A stretch of 64,000 nucleotides of DNA from Acidobacteria bacterium AB60 (GTDB lineage Bacteria; Acidobacteriota; Terriglobia; Terriglobales; Acidobacteriaceae), in contig VANK01000003.1 of assembly GCA_008682415.1 (NCBI GenBank), positions 186,001-250,000 of the forward strand, given 5' to 3'. The translations under genes and the position numbers were made by a program. Under the pieces are notes generated by a model. The model made no database searches and was not told the DNA's origin. It was given only the letters and a program-made list of their open reading frames with translations. Positions 53,630 through 63,252 of this stretch are shown one piece after another (the stretch's first letter is position 1; every line of letters begins with the position of its first letter).

Positions 53630-54943
53630 GTGTATACCCCTCCACAACTCGAACGAATCGAGGCGCAGGCCTTCCGGCGCCAGCAAATGGCGTTTTGTGT
53701 GCTAACGGCGTGTGTGTTTGCCGCCCTGCTTGCTCTTCACACGCAATTCGGGGCGCTTCTTGGCGAGCCTCCGCGGTCCGTTGTCGGTCTATTACTTGCA
53801 GGGACATTAATGAAGGCCGGGGAATGGTATTGGCTGTGGCGTAAGCCGGACGGGATCAGCGCGCGAGCAACGCGGGTGGAGACGGCGGTTTCCTCTATTT
53901 GCGTCTTTGCTCTTGCCTGGACCCTCACTGTCTTGACCGATCGTGACGACGCGCCCTACTTTGTTCTGCTGGCGGTTCCCATTCTCCAGTGTGCCTACCA
54001 CTTCGGGTTGAAGGCGACGATCGCTACGATTGTCGCCTCCATTGGGATGATCTTCGAATGGGCGCATCACTTTTTCACGCTGCATCCGCCCCCACGACCG
54101 ACGGAATTCCTGGAATCGGGGATGATTTCGGTGATCTATACGCTTATGGGGCTGCTGGTGTGTTCCCTGGTGCGGCAGGTGGATGAAAAGGAGCGCCGCC
54201 TGATCCAGAAAATGACGGAACTGGATAGTACCCGCGAACGACTCGCGAGCGAGGAGAAGCTCGCCGCAGTGGGTCGCCTGGCCGCAGGGGTGGCGCATGA
54301 GATCCGGAACCCTGTTGCGATGATCGTGAGCTCGCTGGGCACGGCGACCGACTCGAGCTCGCAAGCAATGGAAAGGGATGAGATGTTTGCCATTGCCAGC
54401 CGTGAAGCGAGACGCCTGGAGAATCTCACGAACGATTTCCTTACCTACGCCCGGCCCTCCCCTCCGCAAAGGACGCAGATAAGGTGCTCAGAGATTCTGG
54501 ATCACATCGCGAGTATGACGCGCCTTCGCGGATCGGAGAAGAGGATCAACGTCTTCTATGAATTGGGGGCTGATCCCGTGATCTCGGTGGATCCCTATCA
54601 GGTGGAAGCAGCGCTGGTGAACATTGCCATGAATGCAGTGACGGCGACGCCTGCCGAGGGGGCGATTCATTTTGCGTTCCAGGAGGACGCCACCCAGCTT
54701 TCGTTTGCGGTGAAGAATTCGGGCGAGAGAATCCCCGAAGCAGAGCTCACGAGAATCTTTGAACCGTTCTTCACGACCAAGCACTGGGGTACTGGTCTTG
54801 GCCTTGCTATTTCCAGAGGGGTGGCAAGAGCGCATGGCGGGGATCTGTGGGTGAGCAAAAATGAACCCGGAGCGGTGGAATTCACGCTGTCACTCGATTT
54901 GAAGGAAGCCAACGTTTCCCAAGAGGAGCTTTTCCATGGCTAA
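53630..54943 (+). CDS. Membrane-bound sensor histidine kinase
   Basis: About 437 residues from GTG 53630 (AGGTG just upstream; a start at 53546 is possible). About five membrane helices fill residues 15-175. Then come a short coiled coil (LDSTRERLASEEKLAAVG), the H-box GVAHEIRNPVAM with the phospho-His near residue 222, N-box MNAVTATP, and G-boxes TGLGLAISRG. There is no obvious ligand domain outside the membrane, so sensing is likely in or at the membrane. It overlaps the regulator gene by 8 bp, forming a two-component pair. Confidence 0.87.
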   Translation: MYTPPQLERIEAQAFRRQQMAFCVLTACVFAALLALHTQFGALLGEPPRSVVGLLLAGTLMKAGEWYWLWRKPDGISARATRVETAVSSICVFALAWTLTVLTDRDDAPYFVLLAVPILQCAYHFGLKATIATIVASIGMIFEWAHHFFTLHPPPRPTEFLESGMISVIYTLMGLLVCSLVRQVDEKERRLIQKMTELDSTRERLASEEKLAAVGRLAAGVAHEIRNPVAMIVSSLGTATDSSSQAMERDEMFAIASREARRLENLTNDFLTYARPSPPQRTQIRCSEILDHIASMTRLRGSEKRINVFYELGADPVISVDPYQVEAALVNIAMNAVTATPAEGAIHFAFQEDATQLSFAVKNSGERIPEAELTRIFEPFFTTKHWGTGLGLAISRGVARAHGGDLWVSKNEPGAVEFTLSLDLKEANVSQEELFHG

Positions 54944-56360
54944 CGTGCTGGTAGTCGATGATGAACCGGGAATGCGGCGCATTCTGAGTGTGAACCTTAG
55001 AAAGGACGCTCATGTTGTGATCGAGGCGGGTGGGGCACTGGAGGCTAAGGAACTGGTGGCGCGCCAGGACTTCGACGTGGTCTTGACAGACCAGCGCATG
55101 CCGGACGGAAACGGACTTGAGGTCATGCGGGCCGCGCATCAAGACGATCCCACCACCGCCGTGATTTTCCTCACCGCAGTTGGGACTGTAGAACTCGCTG
55201 TTGAGAGTATGCGCCAGGGGGCATTCGACTTCCTGACCAAGCCCTTTGTTCCGGAGGTGGTGAAAGCGGCGGTGGCTCGCGCGAGCCAGCATACCAAGCT
55301 GCTGCGGGAAAACGCTGTTTTGAAGAGTGAGATGCGCAAGCTGGCTGGCAATGACGAGATTCTAGGCAGCTGTTCTGCGATGCGCACTGTACGAGATCTG
55401 ATTGCAAGGGTGGCCGGCACGAATTCAACCGTATTGATCACCGGCGAGACAGGAACAGGCAAGGAACTCGTTGCCCGCGCAATCCACAAGAATAGCCAGA
55501 GATCTCAGCGCCCCTTTATCGCGGTGAATTGCGCGGCCGTTACAGAGACCCTGCTTGAGAGCGAGTTGTTTGGTCATGAGCGAGGGGCGTTTACAGGAGC
55601 CGATCGGTCACGAGCCGGCCTGTTTGAGGCTGCTCACGAGGGGACCCTGTTTCTTGACGAGGTTGCAGAAATGTCGGCGGCAGCCCAGGGAAAGCTGTTG
55701 CGCGTTCTGGCTTATGGAGAGATTCAGCGGGTTGGATCGACGAGCACACGGCGGGTGGATGTACGCATCCTGGCGGCCACGCATCGCAGGCTTGAAGATA
55801 GAGTGCAAGAGGGGAGTTTTCGAGAGGATCTCTATTATCGACTTGCCGTCGTACCGATTCACCTGCCTCCTCTTCGCCAGCGGCCGGAAGATCTCGAAGA
55901 GCTATGCAAGGCATTGTCCCTGCGCATCGCCGAAGAGGTGAAGGTTCGCCCTCGTCCTTTGAGTCCAGCCGCGCTCGAGAAGTTGAAACGCTATGGCTTC
56001 CCGGGAAATATTCGTGAGTTGCGGAACCTGCTGGAACGCGCATTGATTCTGGGCCAAGACAATGAGCTGGGCGTGAAGGACTTCCCGATAGAGTCACCCT
56101 CCGTGGTTACGTGCAGGAAATCCGGGGAATTGTCGGTCGAAAGATTAGCGGAGAGTTTGCCGCGCCAATTGAACCTTAGAAACACTCTTGGGGAGCTGGA
56201 ACGCGCCTTACTCGTACGAGCTCTGAATGACTCGAATGGGATTCAGGCGGAGGCGGCCCGTCAGCTCGAGTTGTCAAGAAGCGATATGGGTTACAAGTTA
56301 GCCAAGTACAGCCTAGGGCCGGAAGAGCTCCCGGTCAGGAGAGCGGAACCTGGGCCATGA
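54936..56360 (+). CDS. NtrC-type sigma-54 response regulator
   Basis: A 474-residue regulator. The receiver domain has phospho-acceptor D52 (LTDQRMPDGNG). The AAA+ domain has Walker A GETGTGKE near 169-176, the sigma-54 contact loop GAFTGA near 217-222, and GTLFLDEV for Walker B. A Fis-type HTH at the C-terminus reads IQAEAARQLELSRSDMGYKL. It activates sigma-54 promoters when phosphorylated by the kinase encoded just upstream. Five candidate sigma-54 promoters lie in this cluster. Confidence 0.93.
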   Translation: MANVLVVDDEPGMRRILSVNLRKDAHVVIEAGGALEAKELVARQDFDVVLTDQRMPDGNGLEVMRAAHQDDPTTAVIFLTAVGTVELAVESMRQGAFDFLTKPFVPEVVKAAVARASQHTKLLRENAVLKSEMRKLAGNDEILGSCSAMRTVRDLIARVAGTNSTVLITGETGTGKELVARAIHKNSQRSQRPFIAVNCAAVTETLLESELFGHERGAFTGADRSRAGLFEAAHEGTLFLDEVAEMSAAAQGKLLRVLAYGEIQRVGSTSTRRVDVRILAATHRRLEDRVQEGSFREDLYYRLAVVPIHLPPLRQRPEDLEELCKALSLRIAEEVKVRPRPLSPAALEKLKRYGFPGNIRELRNLLERALILGQDNELGVKDFPIESPSVVTCRKSGELSVERLAESLPRQLNLRNTLGELERALLVRALNDSNGIQAEAARQLELSRSDMGYKLAKYSLGPEELPVRRAEPGP

Positions 56361-56443
56361 TTTCCGATGAGACATCCAGGTCCCAGGTTATGCCCTCGTG
56401 AGGGAATCGAGGGCTTTCCCAGGATCCAAAGCGGCGTCGCAGC

Positions 56444-56995
56444 TTAGTCCCCGTTTGGCTGGAGAGCCAGCGATTTTGCGAGCGTTTCGAGCTTAGCTTT
56501 TGCCTCTCCATAGCTGACGTAGTCGCGGATGAGAGTTGCAGTTCTGAAGGCATACTCTCGATTCCCATGAACATAGTCGAGCCAGGGTTGCATGTGGGTC
56601 ATCTTGCGGTTCTGCTTCAAGTGTTCGATGGAGGCTGAGAGATGGTCCGCCATGCCCTGGAGAAGAGGTCGAATTTGATCGATGGCAGCTCTTTGCCAAT
56701 CCGAAGCCTCGTTTCGCAGGGTCGATGCCTGATTGAAATCTTTCGCCAGGTCGTTCACGTGTTCGGTCATTTCGCTGACTCGGTTCGCATGCAGTTCCCA
56801 AGGAGCGCCGGAACGTGCGTAGCTATCTAGAAGATCGGCATCTGCTTCCGCGAGCGTTGCGTGACTCTGGATCTCGGTGAAGAGCATGGCGACCTTTTCC
56901 GATTCGGCGCTCCGCGATTGTGAAACACAAGGAAACACCGCGAGTGAGCACAAGGCGATCAAGGCTGGGATACAGTACTTCGAGTTGATGGTCAT
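56444..56995 (-). CDS. Exported helical protein, paralogue of 61469
   Basis: A 183-residue protein with a signal peptide (about 1-29). The mature part is all-helical. It shares clear similarity with the protein at 61469-62035: DLLDSYARS matches TLDSYARS, EHVNDLAKDFNQASTLR matches EHVNDLIEDCNQMSSLR, and LRNEASDWQRAAIDQI matches LRGEGSAWQQETIDRI. The family is not recognised. GGAG five bases before the ATG supports the start. Its position in the stress cluster suggests a periplasmic stress role (inference). Confidence 0.75.
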   Translation of the reverse strand: MTINSKYCIPALIALCSLAVFPCVSQSRSAESEKVAMLFTEIQSHATLAEADADLLDSYARSGAPWELHANRVSEMTEHVNDLAKDFNQASTLRNEASDWQRAAIDQIRPLLQGMADHLSASIEHLKQNRKMTHMQPWLDYVHGNREYAFRTATLIRDYVSYGEAKAKLETLAKSLALQPNGD

Positions 56996-57169
56996 TGTCT
57001 CTCCTTTGGGCGGGGTTCGAGTTATGCTTCTTCAAGCCATGGGTTCTTGGGGAGAAGGCTCGGAACTCAGTGGGGCGGGCGATAGGGCCATTTGTGGCTC
57101 GATGCGCGGGTCTGAGGCCACATCTGGCCTTCTCGATGAGCCTGATTGGCAGAACGGTCGGCACAGTCG

Positions 57170-59119
57170 CTACTTCCTGAGCATGGATATCTCGGTATTC
57201 GCCCGATCGGACCAAGATGCGGCGGCGGACATTTGTGGGTCCTCCGGGAGGCCGGTTGCCTCGACATTCGCGAAGTCGCCGATAAATCGCCGCGGCATGG
57301 CGATTCGCAGAGCATAAAGGATGGAGAGCACGTCGATGCACTCCTGAAGAATGGCGCCCTGGATCGGCCGGAGATATCCCAAGGCACCGGCCACAACGCC
57401 GATTGCGCTAAGGCTCATTCCCCCGATTGCGCTGGTCAACGCGATGGATCTCATCCGGGCTCCGATGTGAATCAACTCGTCCACGCTTCCGAGTGAAGAG
57501 CTGAGAATTACCGCGCCGGCGGCCTCCGAGGTGATTTCACTATTTGCCCCCATGGCCACTCCGACCGTTGCGCTCATCATTGCGGGGGCATCGTTGATCC
57601 CGTCTCCGAGATAGAGCGTCGGATGGGCGGCGGTTGCGGTCCGAACGATGGCCAGCTTCTCTTCCGGTGATTTGCCGCCTGCGGGCGTGGCAATCTCCAT
57701 CAGGCGGGCGAAGGATTCGACCTCGGCCACGCGGTCCCCGGACAGAAGAACCACATCGCGAATTCCATGGCGAGAGCGGACGTGCCCTAGAAAGGATTTG
57801 CTCTCCGGGCGTGGCGTATCCCGGAAGCGAAGAAGTCCACCAAGCCGGCCATCGACGAGCACGATGGATTCCAAGCCTGGCGCAGCGTCAGGAAGTTTCG
57901 AAATCAGCCTCGTCGGAAGCTGACTGCGTCCTGTAATCGTAATGATGTGGTCTTCCGCATGAGCGGTGACGCCGTGGCCGGGGATCTCGAAGACGTCGCG
58001 CAGGGTGCTCAGGCGGATGTGCTCGCTTCGAGCCGCGGCAAGGATCGCCGTTCCGAGAGGGTGCTTCGAGTACTGCTCGAGAGATGCGGCTAGGCGGAGA
58101 ATCTCGCTGCGGCCCCACTCGCCAAGGCAGATTACTTCGTTGAGTTCCGGCTTGCCATAGGTCAAAGTTCCAGTCTTGTCGACGATCAGGGTATGGCACC
58201 GGCCCACTTTCTCGAGGATGGCGGGGTCCTTGATCACAATCCCGCGCCGGGCCGCTATGGAAACGGCACCGAGGATTGCGATTGGAATCGCAAGCAGGAG
58301 TGGACAGGGAGTGGCGATGACCAGGACGGCGAGGAAACGCTCGGGATCGCCGGAGGCAATCCAGCTCGCGACTGCCACCACAAGAATCGCGGGCGTATAC
58401 CACTCGGCGATGCGATCGGCGATTCGCCGCATACGGGGCCGGTTCAATTCGGAATCCCGCAAGATCTGCACGATTTTGGCGTACCGCGAGTCGGAAGCTA
58501 CACGTGTGGCTTTGATCGTGAGGGCTGCTTCGCCGTTGATCGCTCCGGAAAGTACGGTCGCACCGGGCGCCTTGGCGAGCAGAAAGGGTTCACCGGTTAG
58601 ATACGATTCGTCCATATGGCCGTTTCCCGCAACGACCGCCCCATCGACGGGGCATAGCTCATGCGGATAGACGCTGAGTGTGTCTCCGACACAGACGTCT
58701 TTGAGTTCGATATCGTCGACGGAACCGCTGGAAGAGACTCGATGTGCCGTTTGCGGCATCCGTTTAGCTAACGCGGACAGCATCGACGACGCTCTTCCCG
58801 TGGCGAAGTCCTCCAGTGTCTTCCCGCCCGAGAGCATGAGGACAACGACCGCCGCCACCCAATCTTGACGCATGGCAAACGCGCTCACGACCGAGAGTGC
58901 GGCAAGAAGGTCGACATTGAACTTAAGACATGCGAGGTTTCGCGCGAGTTCGTACGCCAGAGGTATGCATCCAACTGCCGTTGCGATCAGCAGCAGGGGA
59001 TGAGACGCTCGCCCACCCGCAAGGAGCTGCGCTGTTCCCGCGGCCAGCATTGCCGCCAACATCCAGATCGTGACAGCTGGATGTGACCCGTACGCTGTGA
59101 ATCGAGACTGGAAGCGCAT
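57170..59119 (-). CDS. P1B-type heavy-metal ATPase
   Basis: A 649-residue P-type ATPase without N-terminal metal-binding domains. The phosphorylation motif DKTGTLT is near 313-319, TGEP of the actuator domain near 177-180, GDGINDAP near 503-510, and the HP signature is QYSKHPLG. The membrane metal site reads ATPCPLLLAIP near 268-278, so it is TPCP rather than the CPC of copper/zinc pumps. Substrate therefore cannot be assigned with confidence. It is the third gene of an operon after a universal stress protein and a zinc-ribbon protein. Confidence 0.88.
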   Translation of the reverse strand: MRFQSRFTAYGSHPAVTIWMLAAMLAAGTAQLLAGGRASHPLLLIATAVGCIPLAYELARNLACLKFNVDLLAALSVVSAFAMRQDWVAAVVVLMLSGGKTLEDFATGRASSMLSALAKRMPQTAHRVSSSGSVDDIELKDVCVGDTLSVYPHELCPVDGAVVAGNGHMDESYLTGEPFLLAKAPGATVLSGAINGEAALTIKATRVASDSRYAKIVQILRDSELNRPRMRRIADRIAEWYTPAILVVAVASWIASGDPERFLAVLVIATPCPLLLAIPIAILGAVSIAARRGIVIKDPAILEKVGRCHTLIVDKTGTLTYGKPELNEVICLGEWGRSEILRLAASLEQYSKHPLGTAILAAARSEHIRLSTLRDVFEIPGHGVTAHAEDHIITITGRSQLPTRLISKLPDAAPGLESIVLVDGRLGGLLRFRDTPRPESKSFLGHVRSRHGIRDVVLLSGDRVAEVESFARLMEIATPAGGKSPEEKLAIVRTATAAHPTLYLGDGINDAPAMMSATVGVAMGANSEITSEAAGAVILSSSLGSVDELIHIGARMRSIALTSAIGGMSLSAIGVVAGALGYLRPIQGAILQECIDVLSILYALRIAMPRRFIGDFANVEATGLPEDPQMSAAASWSDRANTEISMLRK

Positions 59120-59141
59120 AGATCCTGGCCCTCAGTGCTTT

Positions 59142-59459
59142 TCATGCACTCTTTGGAACGGGTAGCTTTGTTACCGATCCTTGAAGGGATGCTTCTGAAT
59201 CGGGGGAGGAGCGATGCCCGACAGGAGGTCTCCGCAGCGACCCGATCTTCACCCCGGCCTCCGTCCAGCTTTGAATATCCATGGTCTGCGCGCAATCCGG
59301 GCAGAGCCAGAAATAGCGGGCGGGTGCGACGCAGACGGGAAATCCGTGATCGTCTCCAGTGATTCGCGCCTTGGGCGGCAACTCCAGCTCTATGAGTCGA
59401 AGCGTCCCTTCGAACAGACTCCGGGCCATCCGACCGCATTCTGGATTGATGCAACGCAT
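59142..59459 (-). CDS. Small Cys-rich (zinc-ribbon-like) protein
   Basis: About 105 residues. MRCINPECGRM and LCPDCAQTM supply two CxxC-type pairs, separated by about 45 residues, as in a zinc ribbon. ATG 59459 has GGAG six bases upstream; a TTG four codons earlier (59471) is the longer option. It lies 12 bp after the stress-protein stop and 22 bp before the P-type ATPase start, so all three appear co-transcribed. Confidence 0.68.
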   Translation of the reverse strand: MRCINPECGRMARSLFEGTLRLIELELPPKARITGDDHGFPVCVAPARYFWLCPDCAQTMDIQSWTEAGVKIGSLRRPPVGHRSSPDSEASLQGSVTKLPVPKSA

Positions 59460-59471
59460 GCTGGACTCCAA

Positions 59472-60422
59472 TCAATCTGTGGAAGTGAGAGTGGCGATAG
59501 GGTGTGCACTGGCGTGATGAGCATTCTTAGGCGGGGCAGTATCTTGCAGCCCCTGAATTCCAGAACCAAGGAGAACCACCGGACAGCCGCTCTGGGAGCA
59601 CACCTTTTCAATAAGAGTGTCGTGCTGACGAGAAGCGGCCCCGGGGCTGCTTGTCGAGCGAAGTACGATCAAATCGTGAGGTTTGCTTTTCTCGAATTCG
59701 AGAATCTCAGTTGCAGGATCTCCCTGGCGTACCGAAATCTCAATGCGGCATCGCCCTGGAGAGGAATCAGCTGGAAGAGGGAGCCACGACATGACGGTGA
59801 AGGGGTTTCTGTTCGATTGCCCAAGACTCCCGGATTGAGGAAACACGTGAAGCACCGTCAGGCCTGCACTCTGCATCCTCGCCAGTTCGTAGGCGAAACT
59901 GAACCCGACCCCATTCTGGGGTCCATCGGAGACGGGCAACAAGATTCGCTGCGGGAATTGTCCTGCGTCTGCCTGATTCCGAACGGGGTAGGGAAACAGC
60001 CAGATCGGGACGTTTACTAGGTCCGGGAGGGTTCTCTGCAATCCGGAAAGTTGCGTTTGTGCCCGAAGACGACTGGCGAAGAGCAGGACTCGATCGACTT
60101 TGAATCTTCGCACCAGCAAAGGCGTATCCCGCGAGGGAACATTCTTCAGAACGAATGCGCGCCGATAGACTTCATCCCAACTGTGTGAGCTCGTCCAGTC
60201 GGAAGGCAGGAATTCTTTAGCTTCTGGAGCAACAGGGGCTCGTGCTTTATCGGCATCGATGGCGGGGGGGAGGTCACCGCAGACCTGCACCAAGATGAGC
60301 CTGGCACCGGCGGTATGTGCGTGGTGCACTAGCCGAAGAGCCTGGTTGGCATCATCAGAGCATTGCACAATCACCAACACAGTTTTTGGAGAGCACCACC
60401 TGTGAATCGTCTGATTGGACAT
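59472..60422 (-). CDS. Tandem universal stress protein (USP) 1
   Basis: About 316 residues with two UspA-like domains (ILLPVSDGPQNGVGFSFAYELA in the second). The nucleotide loop at the end reads KVCSQSGCPVVLL. ATG 60422 has AGAGGGTG upstream; the frame is open to 60572 and ATG 60482 would match the length of the second USP, so the start is uncertain. It resembles the protein at 62187 (shared WCSP near the N-terminus). It heads the operon with the zinc-ribbon protein and the P-type ATPase, and a sigma-54-like site lies upstream. Confidence 0.82.
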   Translation of the reverse strand: MSNQTIHRWCSPKTVLVIVQCSDDANQALRLVHHAHTAGARLILVQVCGDLPPAIDADKARAPVAPEAKEFLPSDWTSSHSWDEVYRRAFVLKNVPSRDTPLLVRRFKVDRVLLFASRLRAQTQLSGLQRTLPDLVNVPIWLFPYPVRNQADAGQFPQRILLPVSDGPQNGVGFSFAYELARMQSAGLTVLHVFPQSGSLGQSNRNPFTVMSWLPLPADSSPGRCRIEISVRQGDPATEILEFEKSKPHDLIVLRSTSSPGAASRQHDTLIEKVCSQSGCPVVLLGSGIQGLQDTAPPKNAHHASAHPIATLTSTD

Positions 60423-60507
60423 CACACCCTCTGGGCAAGTGCGAGATCCGAAGTTCGGGAAAGTCACCGAGTTCGGCGTCATCACCGCGGATTGCCGGAA
60501 ACGGTGA

Positions 60508-60523
60508 TGCACGAACGTGGCCA
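60508..60523 (-). promoter_or_regulatory. Sigma-54-like promoter of USP 1 operon
   Basis: On the minus strand TGGCCACGTTCGTGCA has the GG-N10-GC spacing. The GC is about 87 bases before ATG 60422. It shares TGGCCA......GTGCA with the site at 60837. Confidence 0.6.
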
Positions 60524-60836
60524 ATTTCCGCAGGCGGAATTGGCATCTGTCCCTGCGTGTAAGTGGCACCAACTCTCGGGCGGGTATGAGAAAGACGACA
60601 GACTTGTCGGATCATTCTGACAACAGTCGAGACGTCCAGGCCGGTCGGGAGTTGTGCGCGGTTCACGCCCTAAAAGACGACGAGGCGCCTTGCGTCGATG
60701 GCGGCCGCTACCATTCCTGCGCTCGCCTCAACCCCTCGACTCATGAAGTTCTCGCGACCTGGAAGGGATCATCACGTCCCTGCGGAACGGCCTCCTGGCC
60801 CAATCCGATTGGACGACTGATCTCGCAGTCGCCGTG

Positions 60837-60852
60837 TGGCCAAAACCGTGCA
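60837..60852 (+). promoter_or_regulatory. Sigma-54-like promoter of the GrlR-like gene
   Basis: TGGCCAAAACCGTGCA has GG-N10-GC spacing. The GC is about 32 bases before the ATG at 60883 and the expected transcript start would lie before the AGGAGG ribosome binding site. Confidence 0.62.
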
Positions 60853-60882
60853 ATTGAGGGAATCGAGGAAAGGAGGATATCC

Positions 60883-61257
60883 ATGAAAGGCTATTGGAGA
60901 ACTCATTTCGAAAGCGGAGCGGTCCAGGGCGACGGGATTGCCATCCTCCACGATGGGCAGATAACCGGGAGCGATCGTGAGCATGTCTGGACTGGAACTT
61001 ACGAAGAAGTTGGCCCGGTTCTCTCGGCCCACATCCGGATCGTGCCGTCAGTTTCTTGCGAAGAGAAAGAGATCCTGGCCCGCGACCAGCCGGTGATCTA
61101 TGCATTGCGTGGTTACTGCACAACTGAGTTTGCAAGGCTGGAAGGCGCACCAGAGCATCGAGAGGGCCAGAGAGTTGTGATCACGATGAGAAAATGCAAG
61201 GGTGGAGAGATGGAGGTGGGAGCAGAGGCGGCCCACGACTCGCGTCGCGATCAGTGA
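60883..61257 (+). CDS. GrlR-like small protein
   Basis: A 124-residue protein whose first half (MKGYWRTHFESGAVQGDG, ILHDGQITGSDREHVWTG) follows the pattern of the GrlR/negative-regulator fold: a beta-barrel with G-x-G-V/A and GxD-containing strands. AGGAGG (60871-60876) lies six bases before the ATG; the frame open to 60517 is not needed. GrlR controls type III secretion in enteric bacteria, but members of this fold occur widely, so no secretion role is implied. It is preceded by a sigma-54-like promoter. Confidence 0.6.
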   Translation: MKGYWRTHFESGAVQGDGIAILHDGQITGSDREHVWTGTYEEVGPVLSAHIRIVPSVSCEEKEILARDQPVIYALRGYCTTEFARLEGAPEHREGQRVVITMRKCKGGEMEVGAEAAHDSRRDQ

Positions 61258-61265
61258 ATCCCGGA

Positions 61266-61281
61266 TGGCAATTCGATTGCA
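61266..61281 (+). promoter_or_regulatory. Sigma-54-like promoter upstream of the 61469 gene
   Basis: TGGCAATTCGATTGCA is the closest to consensus (TGGCA...TTGCA, GG-N10-GC). It lies about 190 bases before the ATG at 61469. Confidence 0.62.
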
Positions 61282-61468
61282 CTTGGAATCGGCAGGGCGC
61301 GGATGCGAAGTGGGCTCCTCGCAAATCCAATCCGCGCGATACGAATGGAGTGTTGCAGGTGATGGCTCCCAGTCTGAGATTCGCGAAGTCTGGGTCACTT
61401 AGAACCCAGGAAGGAATCTTTAAGGGAACCTGTCTTCTGCCGCCCGTCGTAATTGAGGAGGATCGGTG

Positions 61469-62035
61469 ATGTCCTCATGGATCGCCCCGCTAACCAAGCG
61501 ATTTGCGTTTGTCGCGCTTCTGTTGTCCATATTCCCAACGCTGGAAGCGCAAGCCACTACTGACTCTGTCGCAATCAACAAGCTCCTGGGGCAGGTGAAG
61601 ATTCACTCCACCTTGGCGGTGGACGATGCCGCTACGTTGGATTCCTACGCCCGTTCCCCTACTATCTCCTGGCAATCGCACAGCGGAAAACTGCGGGCGA
61701 TCAAGGAGCACGTGAACGACTTGATCGAGGACTGCAACCAAATGAGTTCTTTGCGCGGGGAAGGCTCAGCTTGGCAGCAAGAGACCATCGACCGAATCAA
61801 TCCCTTGTTGCACGAAATCGCCGACCACCTCACGGCAACCGTGGAGCATTTGAAGGGCAACCCGGATCAGACGCTGATGCAGGCATACCGCGACTACGTC
61901 CACACCAACTTCGAGCTGATTGATAACACGCAGAAGCTCATCTCGGATTTCAGCAGCTATAGCAGGTCCAAAGATAAGGCTCAGACCCTGGAACAAAAGT
62001 TGGAGTTGCCGACAGTGGCTGGTGAGCGGCAATGA
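61469..62035 (+). CDS. Exported helical protein, paralogue of 56444
   Basis: A 188-residue protein with a signal peptide (about 1-28) and an all-helical mature part similar to the one at 56444-56995. ATG 61469 is favoured because GAGGAGG (61455-61461) is seven bases away. The GTG at 61466 is possible. Function unknown; control by sigma-54 is suggested by the promoter upstream. Confidence 0.75.
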   Translation: MSSWIAPLTKRFAFVALLLSIFPTLEAQATTDSVAINKLLGQVKIHSTLAVDDAATLDSYARSPTISWQSHSGKLRAIKEHVNDLIEDCNQMSSLRGEGSAWQQETIDRINPLLHEIADHLTATVEHLKGNPDQTLMQAYRDYVHTNFELIDNTQKLISDFSSYSRSKDKAQTLEQKLELPTVAGERQ

Positions 62036-62186
62036 ACTCGTCGGCTCTCGTGCGTTCCGGCGCACGAGAGCCGAACGCGTGTTCACCTCATGAGAGCGGG
62101 CGGATGGATTGCAACCTTTCCCTGACTTCGGAATCCCCAGCAGGATATTCCTTCGCATCTCTCCGGTTTCGTCTCCGGCCTGAGCC

Positions 62187-63146
62187 TCACGAGGAAGCGG
62201 GCTTCCAGGGCGGTTCGTCGCCAGATTCCAACGGGTCGCGAAGCACAATCACCGGAGACGGAGCTTGTCGAATCAACGCACGTACGGTACTTCTCCCAAA
62301 CCCCGCTGGCGTGGCATCCCATGGTGGGGCCAAGATCAGATAGTCTTGGCTGCAGGCGGCGTCATGGCTAAGGATCTCAGAGACAGGATCGCCCGCTCGG
62401 ACGGCGATCTCCACCGGGCACAGATATTCAGCTTCTCTAAGGATGACCGAGGGCAGTTGTGCCACGAAGCTTGCATGTATCCGGTCCGTGTGATGGTTGT
62501 CTCCAGACCCTTTGGGCAATATGTTCAGGATCGTGAGTTGCGACCGCAGCTCCTGACAGAGTCGACTCGCGAAAGCGAGGGGGATCTCGTTTCTGCGTTC
62601 CAGGGAGAGAACCAGGGTTATTCTGTGCGAGGGCCGCTGAAGGCGAGGGAGGACCGAGAGTGTGCGCCCCACGATGCAAACGGGGACATCGAGCGAGTCA
62701 ATCAGTCGATCAGCAAACGAAGCCTTGTCCTCCCCTTCAGTGAGATCGGTTGGGGAACTTAGGAGTACCCGGTCCGCTTTGCACGATTGAGCGAGAGCAA
62801 AGATATCGCTGGCCTGCTGGTCGCGCAAAATGATCGGCTCGGCTGGGATTCCCGACCGGCGGAGACCCGCGGCCAACTCCACAACAGGGCCAGCAGTCGA
62901 ATCGGTGACCGTGGATCGTCCTCCCGGAAGGTCCTCCACTCCCAGCGTGGCGGGAGTCTTCACGACGAATACCTTCGCGCCGCTTTGGCGAGCGTGTTGA
63001 ATGACGTGAAACTTCAGGGAGTGTGCATCAAGCAGATCGGTCACTGCTAATATCACCGTGGGCGAGCACCATTGCCGTAGAGTCGCTGTGTTGATCCGCC
63101 GGGTTGAGATTGGACGTTTCCAGTTCTCCGTATGCAAAGCTCCCAT
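62187..63146 (-). CDS. Tandem universal stress protein (USP) 2
   Basis: About 319 residues with two USP domains. First: TVILAVTDLLDAHSLKFHVI; second: RITLVLSLERRNEIPLAFAS with the tail RALIRQAPSPVIVLRD. ATG 63146 has AAGGTG six bases upstream; GTG 63155 is the alternative. It is a paralogue of USP 1 (similar WCSP start and order of domains). It lies next to the exported paralogue at 61469 with convergent orientation and 151 bp between them. A sigma-54-like site lies about 100 bases upstream. Confidence 0.82.
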   Translation of the reverse strand: MGALHTENWKRPISTRRINTATLRQWCSPTVILAVTDLLDAHSLKFHVIQHARQSGAKVFVVKTPATLGVEDLPGGRSTVTDSTAGPVVELAAGLRRSGIPAEPIILRDQQASDIFALAQSCKADRVLLSSPTDLTEGEDKASFADRLIDSLDVPVCIVGRTLSVLPRLQRPSHRITLVLSLERRNEIPLAFASRLCQELRSQLTILNILPKGSGDNHHTDRIHASFVAQLPSVILREAEYLCPVEIAVRAGDPVSEILSHDAACSQDYLILAPPWDATPAGFGRSTVRALIRQAPSPVIVLRDPLESGDEPPWKPASS

Positions 63147-63252
63147 ATCACTCACCTTTCTCGTCCCTTCCTGTCCGTAAAATTAGAGCCCGACCAGAGA
63201 CCCTTCAGGACGGCCAGCGCGCAGGCTGGACGCGAGAAACATGAGAGGACAT

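Noticed and set aside
57105-57120. Sixth sigma-54-like site upstream of the 56444 gene
   Set aside because: GG-N10-GC spacing fits, but the -12 region is CCGCG instead of TTGCA/TGCA.
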